A stretch of DNA of 25,388 nucleotides from positions 1-25,388 of the forward strand of contig JBEPWB010000011.1 in assembly GCA_041642635.1 (NCBI GenBank), written 5' to 3'. The DNA is from JAAZVM01 sp041642635 (GTDB taxonomy: Bacteria > Patescibacteriota > Gracilibacteria > BD1-5 > UBA6164). This document shows, one piece after another, positions 8,780 through 17,245 of the stretch. The notes under the pieces were generated by a model. It made no database searches, was not told where the DNA came from, and saw only the letters and a list, made by a program, of their open reading frames with translations. Position numbers and translations under genes: made by a program. Numbering within the stretch: the stretch's first letter is position 1; every line of letters begins with the position of its first letter.

Positions 8780-9325
8780 TTATTTATAAAATATTTTTAA
8801 AGGTATATTTATATTAAAACTAGATCCTTGATTTACTTTTGGATAATCAAAAGAAGTAATATAAAATTTGTATTTTGAATCTTCTTTAGTCAAAAAATTC
8901 AACATATTCATCATTCTTTGTTCTGAAGGAACTCTCATACTCAAATTAATAGTTGCTTCGTTAAAACCTATTTCATTTATATCTCATTTTGAAATACTTA
9001 AATTTCTAACAATTGCAATTCAATCATTATAAGTAAGATTATCTTCTTCGATTTTTCAGTAAATATAATCAATTATTTCGTCTTCATTTATTTCAACTAA
9101 ATAATTTTCATAAGATATATCACTAGTTTTTATTTCATTTTGAATTTTATTTAATTCAGATAATCTATTTCTAGATTCTTGTTCACTAAATTCGTTTATT
9201 GAAACCTCATCTAACTTTACTTGCATTTCACTAAATTGTCATCTTGTAAACAAAACAAAAATAAATAATGCAATTAAAATTATAATGTATCAATAAATTT
9301 TATTATTTTTTATATTTTTAGACAT
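8780..9325 (-). CDS. PilO-like pilus assembly protein
   Basis: A 181-residue bitopic membrane protein: a short basic N-terminus, one transmembrane helix (Y-I-I-I-L-I-A-L-F-I-F-V-L-F) at about 13-27, an acidic coiled-coil-like stretch to about residue 70, and a small domain ending in strands with M-R-V-P-S-E-Q-R-M-M-N-M-L-N-F-L and F-N-I-N-I-P-L-K-I-F. This layout and the place between a PilN-like gene and pilC fit PilO, which with PilN and PilM forms the inner-membrane alignment complex. Primary sequence alone would not identify it. It starts 22 bases after the PilN-like stop. Confidence 0.55.
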
Positions 9326-9347
9326 ATTTTTATTAAAAAAGTTAAAA

Positions 9348-9869
9348 TTATTTAAGATCAAAATTAACATTAAATTTCATTGTATCCATTCACTCGAAAG
9401 ATTCTATAAAGTTTAAATCAAATTTTGCATTTTCAGAAGTTCTATAATCACTTATAAACTCTGTTGTTTTATTATAAGCAATTCAACCATCTTGTGTAGA
9501 CTCTGAAGTTGCAGTTGAAATTATTTTTCAATCAGCAAAACTAAATCAGTCAAATTTCAAACCATAAACATTTCAAATACTATATAAATGATTTATATAT
9601 TCAGTAACATTGTTTCTTTTTTCTAACTCAGCAATTAATCAAGAGTTAATTTTTAATAGAGAGTAAAGTTCTACTTTTGGATCTTTTTCAATTTCACTTA
9701 TATTTGATTCAATTGATTCTATTCTAGAATTTATATCAGAATTTTTTTTGTCTAAATAATTATTATAAAAAAATAATCAAATAGAAATAAATAATACAAA
9801 AACCAAAAATCAAATTGCTCAAATAGGTAATTTTTTCTTATTTGATAAGATAAATTTTTTTTCTGTCAT
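9348..9869 (-). CDS. PilN-like pilus assembly protein
   Basis: A 173-residue bitopic membrane protein: about 15 basic cytoplasmic residues, a transmembrane helix (A-I-G-F-L-V-F-V-L-F-I-S-I-G-L-F-F), a predicted coiled coil to about residue 60 (N-S-D-I-N-S-R-I-E-S-I-E), and a domain with E-Y-I-N-H-L-Y-S-I and strand-like ends. Size, topology and its place two genes before pilC suggest PilN. It could equally be a second PilO-like protein. It is the first gene of the assembly unit; a terminator precedes it. PilM, normally upstream of PilN, is not here. Confidence 0.5.
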
Positions 9870-9933
9870 ATTTTAAAAGGTTTAAAAAATATATATTCAA
9901 GTAAAATATTAACATAATTCGAATATAAAAACA

Positions 9934-9969
9934 AATAAAAACTGATTTTAGTAAAAATCAGTTTTTATT
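9934..9969 (-). terminator. Terminator after the TrbC-like gene
   Basis: 16-base complementary arms at 9934-9949 and 9954-9969 with a 4-base loop and A/T flanks. The TrbC-like stop codon (9969-9971) touches the stem. It separates that gene from the PilN-like gene. Confidence 0.75.
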
Positions 9970-10382
9970 TAAGGGTTTTGAGTTAACATAGATATTACAA
10001 AATTAGTTATTGGTCAAGCAAGATAAATAATAACCAATCATATAATTGAAAAAAGAATAATTGTTTTTGATTTTTTTGCTTTATCTTCGTCTCAAGCTGA
10101 AGTTAGAAGATTAAATCAAGCATAAATAATCAAGATAACCGCTATCAAAGACAAAAATCCTAAAATATAAACAATTATTGATTGAATATATTCTGAAGCT
10201 TTTCATTCTATTACAACTCAGTCTATTCAAGAATTTTTAACTTGATCAACTCATTGTTGTAATCAACATTCATCTCAATTACAATATGGTATTTCTGAAT
10301 TATCTCCTCAAAAAATAGAAGCATTTACACTTCAAATAAATAATGTAAAAAATAAAAAGAAACCTAATACTATTTTTTTCAT
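9969..10382 (-). CDS. TrbC/VirB2-like small membrane protein
   Basis: A 137-residue protein with a signal peptide (M-K-K-I-V-L-G-F-F-L-F-F-T-L-F-I, cleavage after about N-A-S), a short exposed part with two cysteines (P-Y-C-N-G-D-E-C-G), and two transmembrane helices. Between the helices is Y-A-G-F-N-L-L-T-S-A-G-D-E-D-K-A-K-K-S-K, the loop typical of the small TrbC/VirB2-like proteins common in candidate phyla radiation genomes, followed by I-I-L-F-S-I-I-G-L-V-I-I-Y. VirB2/TrbC are pilins of type IV secretion systems, but these CPR relatives are uncharacterised and often lie beside type IV pilus genes, as here. It has its own terminator. Confidence 0.7.
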
Positions 10383-10486
10383 AAAATATATAATAATTTA
10401 TTAAAACTAAGCGCATTATAAAAAAAATTTTATTAAAATCAAAAAATAAATAAACTAATGCTACTTATTATTTAATTAAAAAATTA

Positions 10487-11494
10487 ATGAATTATAAAAA
10501 TATAATAACAATTATACTTTTTTCTTTATTTTTTGCACTTGCATTTTATTTCAACTGAATTATTTGAATGCTAAGTTTTGCTGTTAGTATATGATTTTAT
10601 ACAATAATTTTTTATGTGATTCATATTATTTGGAAAAAAATCAGAAAAAAAGAAATAACTGAGTTTGTGCAATTTTTTAAGAATTTTTTGTATAGAATAT
10701 GATTATTTATTTTTATTACTTTTTGAATTCTTGCCGGAATTGCAATAACTATAAATGAATTTTTTCCAGCTAAGATGCCAGAATACACTCTAACAAACTG
10801 AGAAAAAACTGTAAAATTTCAAGCAATGATTCATATTTGAGCGCAAGAATATTACGATAAAATAATTGATAACTTAAGAGATTTTAAACAAGATTGATGA
10901 GTGTATTTTTATGAATGAGTAAGACCTTGAAGCGAAGAAAATATGAAAGAGTTTGATAAAGCTTTATGAATAAATTTTGATGCTAATTTATACCCAAATG
11001 TTTCTAGATTATACTGAGTAACTTTTCAAAATACTAATGATTTTCTATGAATAGAAAACGAATTAGATTTTAATGTTGATTTATCAATTGATGAAATAAT
11101 TGAGATATATAATAAAAACCAGTCTAATCAACAACAAGAAGAACAAACAAGAGAGCCAATTGATGCAAATACACAAATCTTAGAAACATTAGCTTGATTA
11201 AATCAAAGACAATTAAATGTCTTGGTTTATGTAAATCAAGCAATTATGAATCTAATTATTGGTAACCCAGATATACAAAGCTCAATGACTAAAGCAATTT
11301 GAGCTGAAGATATTTTTGATGTTATAATTGACGAAAGAGATGAATATTTAGCTCAAGAAGTACAAAATTCAGAACGTGAAAAAATATTTATAACTTATTG
11401 ATTACTTCATTTTGAATGATTTTTTGAAGAATTAAAAAAATTAGACCCTAGCTGGGAGATAACTAAAACAAAATATTTGTATCCAATACAATAA
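10487..11494 (+). CDS. Membrane-anchored TraB/TIKI-like domain protein
   Basis: A 335-residue protein. Two N-terminal hydrophobic helices (about 5-45) and a third (about 65-85) precede a soluble domain. That domain starts V-K-F-Q-A-M-I-H-I-G-A-Q-E-Y-Y and continues V-Y-F-Y-E-G-V-R-P-G-S. The H-I-G and E-G-V motifs with this spacing recall the TraB/PrgY/GumN superfamily, whose TIKI members are metalloproteases. Further on come N-V-S-R-L-Y-G-V-T-F-Q, a Gln/Glu-rich low-complexity stretch (N-Q-Q-Q-E-E-Q) and a helical tail. No activity is implied by sequence alone. Transcribed alone and convergent with the PrsW-like gene, sharing a terminator. No Shine-Dalgarno sequence. Confidence 0.5.
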
Positions 11495-11527
11495 AAAACC
11501 AAAGATTTTAAAAATCTTTGGTTTTTT
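11493..11527. terminator. Bidirectional terminator, 16-bp stem
   Basis: Arms at 11493-11508 and 11512-11527 are perfect complements with a 3-base loop and A6/T7 flanks. It serves both the TraB-like gene (stop 11492-11494) and the PrsW-like gene (stop 11527-11529); both stop codons overlap the stem ends. Confidence 0.85.
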
Positions 11528-12495
11528 TACTCTTTATAAAAAATAGAACTTACATACAAATAACCTCAAACAAAATAAAGAAAAATCACAAATGTGAAAC
11601 CTAGCGTCAAAAATACATCAAAAAATAAATGCAGTAAAACACTAACAGTTAATCAATACAAAAATATTTTTAAGTAAGGAAAACTAAGATTTTTTTCTTT
11701 GTACAAAAGTAATGCTTTTGAAAAATAATAAGCAACAATACTACTTGATAAAACATGGACTACAACCGAAAAAGTCGAGCGATAAAAATAAAGTTTTAAT
11801 AATTCTCATGATAATCAATATACCTGATAATAATTGTATAAATACAAAATATTTTCTACAAAACTGAATCAAAGCGCTATAAAAATAGAATATAAAACTC
11901 AATCTTTTATAGATTTTATTTTTAAAACATCTGATTGTAAAAAATTAAAATGCTTAGCTGATTCTTCAATAAAAGCTACAATAAAATAATAAAAAATAAT
12001 TAATTTTAATGTATCAAAAATAATATTTCAAAACGCAACTGGATTCTCTATATTAAAATTAAAATTTTGAAAAACAAAGTTTAGAAGAAAAATAAAAATT
12101 ACCGAAACAAAGATAAAAAATAAAAATACAAAGAAACTTTTTAGATAAATATTTAAAATTTGTCTTTTATTTTTGTAAAATCAACCTAGTAAAAATGAAA
12201 ACAAAATTAATAAAACAAGAAAAATACTCAGAGAAATTCAAAATTCAAGAGTTGTAAAAAAATTCTGAATTTGCGCGGCGAAATAAAAAACATTTAGATA
12301 CTTAAAATCCAAAATATCTAAAATTTTATCCATATTCAAAATAGGAAAAACAGCCAAAGCTCAACCAAGAATACCAAGAAAAAATCTTTTTTTGTTAATA
12401 GGATTATCATCTATAAAAACAAAAGAATAAGCCCAAATAACTATCGGAAAAAAAGAAATTATTGCCAGCATTATGTACAAAAAAATATCGTTCAT
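11527..12495 (-). CDS. PrsW-like intramembrane protease
   Basis: A 322-residue polytopic membrane protein with about eight hydrophobic helices. It carries the PrsW motifs in order: E177-E178-x-x-K181 (F-I-E-E-S-A-K-H), then A-L-G-F-S-F-V-E-N-I-L-Y, then R-S-T-F-S-V-V-V-H-V-L-S-S, and a C-terminal L-H-L-F-F-D. These His and Glu residues are the proposed catalytic or metal-binding set of this glutamate-type CAAX/PrsW protease clan. In Bacillus, PrsW cuts the anti-sigma factor RsiW at site 1; the substrate here is unknown. The protein is longer than Bacillus PrsW, with an extra N-terminal helical part. The start is the first ATG in frame. Confidence 0.75.
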
Positions 12496-12543
12496 AATTT
12501 TTTTAAATGATTTAATTAAAATTATTATACATTTTTTTTACAA

Positions 12544-12577
12544 AAAAAATAGAGTTTTTTAAAAAACTCTATTTTTT
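12544..12577 (-). terminator. Terminator of the murA unit
   Basis: A perfect 17-base inverted repeat with adjacent arms (12544-12560 and 12561-12577) and A/T runs at both ends. The innermost bases would form the loop. The small membrane protein stop (12569-12571) lies in the stem. Confidence 0.8.
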
Positions 12578-12772
12578 ATTTCTATAAATTTTGTATTCTC
12601 AAAAATTTACATAGTCTTCACTATTTTTTTTATTTTTTCTTAGAAAAATAAAAAATCATAACAAATTAATTCAAATAAATATAAAAAATCCACCTACTAA
12701 AAGTCCAATTAGTTCTGGGAAAAAAATTACAGTTATTCAAAAAATAATTAATCCTATTCAAAATCCTTTCAT
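12569..12772 (-). CDS. Small two-helix membrane protein
   Basis: A 67-residue protein, too short for routine ORF calling and broken by several TGA codons in the standard code. Two hydrophobic helices form most of it: G-L-I-I-F-G-I-T-V-I-F-F-P-E-L-I-G and L-V-G-G-F-F-I-F-I-G-I-N-L-L-G-F-F. A basic and polar tail follows (L-R-K-N-K-K-N-S-E-D-Y). The pattern of a helix ending in F-P-x-L, a glycine-rich turn and a second helix recalls small DUF3096-like membrane proteins, but I do not claim that family. It starts 20 bases after the murA stop on the same strand, so it is probably cotranscribed. Confidence 0.65.
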
Positions 12773-12792
12773 ATTTTTTTATTTAAAAATTA

Positions 12793-14049
12793 TTATATTT
12801 CATTTATATCTGCTCAAAGAGATTTTAACTTGTTCAAAAAATCTTCATATCATCTATAAATATATTCTACATTTGTAATTTGAGTTGTTCATTCTGCTAT
12901 TAATCAAGCAATTACCATTGCAGCTCCAGCTCTCAAGTCCCAAGAAGTCACAGTAACTCATCATTTTAAATTATTTGGTCAAAAAATGACTGCTTCGTGA
13001 GGATTCATGATAGCTAAATTTGCTGTCATTTTTTCTAACTCAACTAAAAAATTCAATCTTCATTCAAACATAACTTCATGAATTTTACTAACTCAATCAG
13101 CTTGCGATAACAAAATAGAAAACGGAGATTGCAAATCTGTCGGAAAACCTGGAAAAATATTTGTTTGAATATTTATATTTTTTATTTTTTTTGCCCTAAA
13201 AACTCTTAGAACATCATTTCATAAATCCTCAACAACAACTCAAGCTTCTTTTAATTTTTCGATAAAAACATACAAATCTTCAATTCTAGCATCAATTATA
13301 TCAATATATTCTTTTGAAGCTAACGCTCAAATTACCATATAAGTTCCCGCTTCGATATAGTCTGAAACTATATCAAACTCAAAATCTGAAGATAATTTTT
13401 CTACTCAAGTAATTATTATTTCGTGATTATATCTCATTTTTATATCAGCTCACGCAGTTCTAAGGAAACTAATAAGATTCATAACATGTGGTTCTATTGC
13501 TGCTGATTTAATTATTGTTTGTCATTTTCTTAAAACATTTGCAACAATTAAATTTTCTGTAGAACTAACTCAAAATCATCAGTTTAGAACTTTTTCTCCA
13601 GAAGACATTTTTCAGTTAAGAAAAATGTCTTCGTTATCAAAAGTATAATCATATCAAATCTCTTTTAATCAGTTCAAATGAGCGTCAATTGGTCTTCTTC
13701 AGATTTTACATCAACCTGGAAAAGGTATTTTTATACTTCAAAAAAAATGCAAAAGTGGTGATAATAAAAAAATTGATGATCTAATTTTTTTTATTTTTTC
13801 AAAATTTAAGTTTTCATTATTGATATTTGAACTATCCAAGTGTAAACTATTTCATTCCCAAGAATATTTTACTCAAATTCCTTCCAAAATATCAAGAAAA
13901 GTTTTCACGTCTCAAATTTTTGGCATATTATTAAGTTTCACTTTTCAATTTAACATCAAAGCAGCGCCCAAAATAGGCAAAGCTGCATTTTTTGATCAAC
14001 TAATTTTTACGCTTCAAGAAAGCTCTTTTTTTCATTTTACTACTAACAT
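12793..14049 (-). CDS. murA: UDP-N-acetylglucosamine enolpyruvyl transferase MurA
   Basis: A 418-residue enzyme, normal length, which transfers enolpyruvate from PEP to UDP-GlcNAc in the first committed step of peptidoglycan synthesis in the cytoplasm. The N-terminus K-I-S-G-S-K-N-A-A-L-P-I-L-G-A-A-L carries the substrate-binding K-N pair. P-G-G-C114-K-I-G-R-R-P-I-D-A-H-L carries the active-site cysteine (Cys115 in E. coli), so a fosfomycin-reactive residue is retained. The C-terminal D-L-R-A-G-A-A-M-V-I-A-G-L and Y-R-G-Y-E-D-F motifs are classical. The start is set by an ATG (M-L-V-V-K-G-K-K-E-L-S-G) 21 residues or so before the family core. Many glycines are TGA. Confidence 0.95.
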
Positions 14050-14107
14050 TCAAAATAATTATAAATTATTAAATCAAATTATATTTAAAAATGTTTTTAT
14101 TTCAATT

Positions 14108-14134
14108 TTGAAATTTAAAACTTTTTTGTATAAT
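14108..14134 (+). promoter_or_regulatory. Candidate promoter of the PP2C-like gene
   Basis: TTGAAA (14108-14113), 15 bases, TATAAT (14129-14134), ending 39 bases before the ATG at 14174. The spacer is short, so confidence is low. Confidence 0.35.
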
Positions 14135-14173
14135 TTTTAAAATACAAAAATAATATTTAATACTACAAATAAA

Positions 14174-16075
14174 ATGTTTGAAATTAGTGTAAAAAAAGTA
14201 GAGTTAGAAAAAAATAATACTGTTTTAAAAAGAAATATTAATTTAGATAAAAATCTAGATTGTTTTATACTAGTTAATTCGGAAAATGAGAAATTGGCAG
14301 AAAACGTACTCAATAATACACTTGAATATATTATTGATAAAATAAGTAAAAATGATGCTTATAAAGATTTTTCAATTTCTTTAGAAAGTATAAATTCATA
14401 CATAAAAACTTGGAGATTAGAAGATAACTGACAATCAGATTCTTTAGATATGATTATTGGTATTTTGAATGAAAATAATTATATTTTTTCTAATATTTGA
14501 GAAGCTTCGGCATATTTGATAAATAAAAATTCTGAAGTGATTGAATTAACTGAAAAAAATGAAAACAAAAAACTTTTTTCATATATTTCTAGTGGTAATT
14601 TAATGAATTGAGATATCGTAATCAATTCTACACTTGATTTGATGAAACATCTTACAAAAAGTGATTTAATGGATTGATTAGTTCTATCTGAAGAAATAGA
14701 TATTTTTAATAAAAATATTGTAAATATTCTTAACGGAGAAATTCTTCATAAAAACTGTTTAGTCAGTTCTCTAAAATATGAAAACCAAGAAAAAAAACAA
14801 AATAATCCATATATTGAAAACCTAAAACATTATTGAATAAAAATAATTGATAATAAATTTGTAAAAAATTCTGTAGGTTATGTTTTGATGGCAAAGGAAA
14901 AACTTAATTCAAAATCAAAACATTTAAAAAATATAGTATTTATTTTGTGAATAGCAGTTTCAATATTTTTTTTATATTCTACTCTTGATAAAATTGTTTC
15001 TGTTACAACTCAAACAGAAACAAAAGAAGAAGCAAAAAATGATTTAGCAGAAATAAACAATTTTGTTAGAGTGGCTGCAGAAAATGTTTCCAATCAAGAA
15101 GTTTTTGAAAATAATATCAGCCAAGCTGAAGAATTAATAGAAAAAACTAGAGATAAAGAATTATTTTTATCTGATTTGGATAGAATTAATGCTAATATTA
15201 ATATTTTGAAAAATCAATTTAATAAAATAGAAACATTTAATTCAACACCTGAAAATAGAATATATAATTCAAGACAAAATTCTCCAGTAAAAATTATAAG
15301 ACAAAATTCTAGAAGCTATATAATAAACCAAAAATCAGTAGTTTGACCTATATTAAATGAAGAATCAGAAGCCAGTATATATGTTTTTAATTCTCTAAAC
15401 GAAGATGAAAACTTTAAAGATGCTGTAAGTATAAATTGAAACCTATATTTACTTACAAATAAGTCTAGAATTGTAAAATTTACAAATAGTTGATTTTTTA
15501 GTTTTGTAAGTGTAGACTGACAAGCAACATGGTGAGACTTAAAAGATATAGAATCATATTCTGGTAATCTTTATACACTAAATAATAACAATCAAATATC
15601 TAGACACACTTTGGCAGTTGATCAATTTAGATCTTGAACTCCATATTTGGAAGAATGAGATTTGGAACAAAACTGAGAAATTAGAAGTATGGGAATTGAT
15701 GGTTGATTTTATATGTTAAAGGAAAACTTATCAATGGTAAAATTTTTCTCATCTCCCTACAGATTAGAATCTTTAACTTTAAACCAATTACCAGATAATT
15801 ATAGATACGATTGAGAAAGTAAAATTGATATAATTGCTAGAAATGAATTACAATATGTTTATATGCTTATGAATAATAAAATATGGATTTTTAATACTAA
15901 CACTAACAGTTTTAGAAACACAAAAAATCTAACTTTTATTTGACAAATTGAATGAGCAAATGAAAAAATAATTGATTTTCATGTTAATTACGATTGAGAG
16001 TTGCTTATTTTAAACTCTGAATGAATATATAAAGCTAGCTTTGAAGTTAGTGATGATAGACTTATTTTAAAGTAG
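14174..16075 (+). CDS. PP2C-like, transmembrane, beta-propeller protein
   Basis: A 633-residue protein read through many TGA codons. Residues 1-240 look like a PP2C/PPM phosphatase fold: strand D-C-F-I-L-V, helix A-E-N-V-L-N-N-T-L-E-Y-I, then L-D-M-I-I-G-I-L, Y-I-F-S-N-I-G-E-A-S-A-Y-L-I and N-G-D-I-V-I-N-S-T. The metal-binding Asp pairs of active PPM enzymes are not evident, so it is probably a degenerate, non-catalytic form. A single transmembrane helix lies at about 255-275, a Glu/Lys-rich coiled coil at about 277-355, and residues 385-633 form blade-like repeats (for example L-Y-L-L-T-N-K-S-R-I-V-K-F, L-Y-T-L-N-N-N-N-Q-I, M-Y-M-L type strands) suggesting an extracytoplasmic propeller. Function unknown. 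Confidence 0.7.
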
Positions 16076-16112
16076 AAAAATAGCTAGAAATAGACTAGTA
16101 AAAAAATCTAAA

Positions 16113-16162
16113 AAAAAGTTTTGCAAATTTTTGTTTTATGAATAGAATTTGCAAGCTTTTTA
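16113..16162 (+). terminator. Imperfect terminator after the PP2C-like gene
   Basis: An A5-led left arm and a right arm ending in T5 pair through the shared TTGCAAATT/AATTTGCAA core, with one bulge and a loop of about 15 bases. Weaker than the other terminators here. Confidence 0.5.
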
Positions 16163-16199
16163 ATATAACATTAATTATTTATATCAAAATCAAAAGAAT

Positions 16200-16808
16200 A
16201 TGGAAAATTTAAACTTAAATGCTCAAATCAGAAAAGATGATGAGAAAGTACAAGAACTGAGAAACGAAAAAATGATACCAGCTATCGTTTATGGGAAAAA
16301 ACAAGAACCAATAAAAATAAAAGTTGATTATTCAGAGTTTTTAAAATTATTTAGAGTATCTTGAGAATCTCACATTATTAATTTAGATATTGAAGGAAAA
16401 AACATTGAAGTTTTAGTACATGATTATCAAGAATCTCCAGTAACAAATAGTTACTTACATGTAGATTTTATAGCTGTAGTAAAATGAGAAAAAGTTCATA
16501 CTAAAATTCACTTAAATTTCAAAGGAAATTCAAACGCTGTAAAAGAAGGTTGAGTTTTAGAAGAATTAATAAAAGAAGTAGAAGTTAAAGTTTTACCAAA
16601 AAACTTAGTTGATTCTATAGATGCTGACTTATCTAAACTAGAAGAAATTGGTGACTCTATAAAAATTTCTGATTTAAATGTTGATTTATCTAAAATAGAA
16701 ATAATGAACAATCCAGATGATGTTGTTGCTCTAGTTTCAAAACCTAGAAAAATAAAAGAAGAAGATGAAACTTCTACAGAAGAAGCTTCTACTGAAGAAA
16801 ATAAATAA
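16200..16808 (+). CDS. rplY: 50S ribosomal protein bL25, CTC type
   Basis: A 202-residue 5S rRNA-binding protein of the long CTC/TL5 type. The N-terminal L25 domain (about 1-92) has E-K-M-I-P-A-I-V-Y-G and S-Y-L-H-V-D-F-I-A-V; the C-terminal TL5 domain (about 95-185) has V-K-E-G-G-V-L-E-E and I-G-D-S-I-K-I-S-D-L. In the E-G-G-V stretch the first Gly is GGT and the second TGA, one of the clearest proofs of the code in this window. The last 20 residues are an acidic tail with two similar E-x-S-T-E-E units. The start follows an A-rich leader without Shine-Dalgarno sequence. A strong terminator follows, so it is likely a single-gene unit. Confidence 0.95.
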
Positions 16809-16817
16809 AAAATTTTT

Positions 16818-16855
16818 AAAAAATGCAATTTAATATATAATTAAATTGCATTTTT
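16818..16855 (+). terminator. Terminator after rplY
   Basis: Arms at 16818-16833 and 16841-16855 pair over about 15 bases around A-T-G-C-A-A-T, with a 7-base loop and a T5 tail. It lies 9 bases past the bL25 stop. Confidence 0.8.
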
Positions 16856-16879
16856 AATTTAAATAAATAAAGATATAAT

Positions 16880-17200
16880 ATGAAAATTAAAATATTTTGA
16901 ACAGAAGAAAATAGTAAAAACTTAATAACAAAAGTTAATAGTTCTCTTGATGAACTAGGATTAACTGATTTTATTAAAGTAGAATTAACTAATGATGAAG
17001 AGTTAAAAAATGAATTAAATATAACAAAGGAACCTGCATTAATAGTCGAAGAAGAGTCTATTGACTTCAAAGATACTATTTTTGAAGGTATAGAACCTAG
17101 TGATGAAGAAATAAAATCAATGTTTATAAGTATAATTGGTGGTTGAGAAGCTTCTGGATGATGTGCTCCGGAAGGATGTGGAAGCTGATGCAGCTGTTAA
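16880..17200 (+). CDS. Thioredoxin-like protein with C-terminal Cys tail
   Basis: A 106-residue protein. The first strand and the E-E-N loop (K-I-K-I-F-G-T-E-E-N-S-K-N-L), a helix, F-I-K-V-E-L-T, then I-T-K-E-P-A-L-I-V-E-E with the cis-Pro position, and I-F-E-G-I-E-P-S-D-E-E-I match a minimal thioredoxin fold (thioredoxin_3/glutaredoxin-like). The usual C-x-x-C at the start of helix 1 is replaced by T-E-E-N, so that site cannot be redox active. Instead a glycine-rich tail holds four cysteines: C95-x4-C100-x3-C104-x-C106, suited to binding a metal ion or cluster. Most Gly in the tail mix GGN with TGA. No Shine-Dalgarno sequence. Function is unknown. Confidence 0.65.
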
Positions 17201-17201
17201 T

Positions 17202-17245
17202 ATAATAAAAAACCTTTTTCTTTAAAGAAAAAGGTTTTTTATTAT
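17202..17245. terminator. Bidirectional terminator, 21-bp arms
   Basis: Perfect 21-base arms at 17202-17222 and 17225-17245, with the inner bases forming the loop and A6/T6 runs. It ends both the cysteine-tail gene (plus) and the FecR-like gene, whose stop codon (17242-17244) is inside the right arm. Confidence 0.85.

Noticed and set aside
9969..10382. A complete type IV secretion system
   Set aside because: Only a TrbC/VirB2-like membrane protein is present; no VirB4, VirD4 or other components are in the window.
16508..17070. Two minus-strand open frames opposite bL25 and the cysteine-tail gene
   Set aside because: Shadows of real plus-strand genes; Ser/Phe-rich composition is what the reverse of Glu/Lys-rich coding gives.
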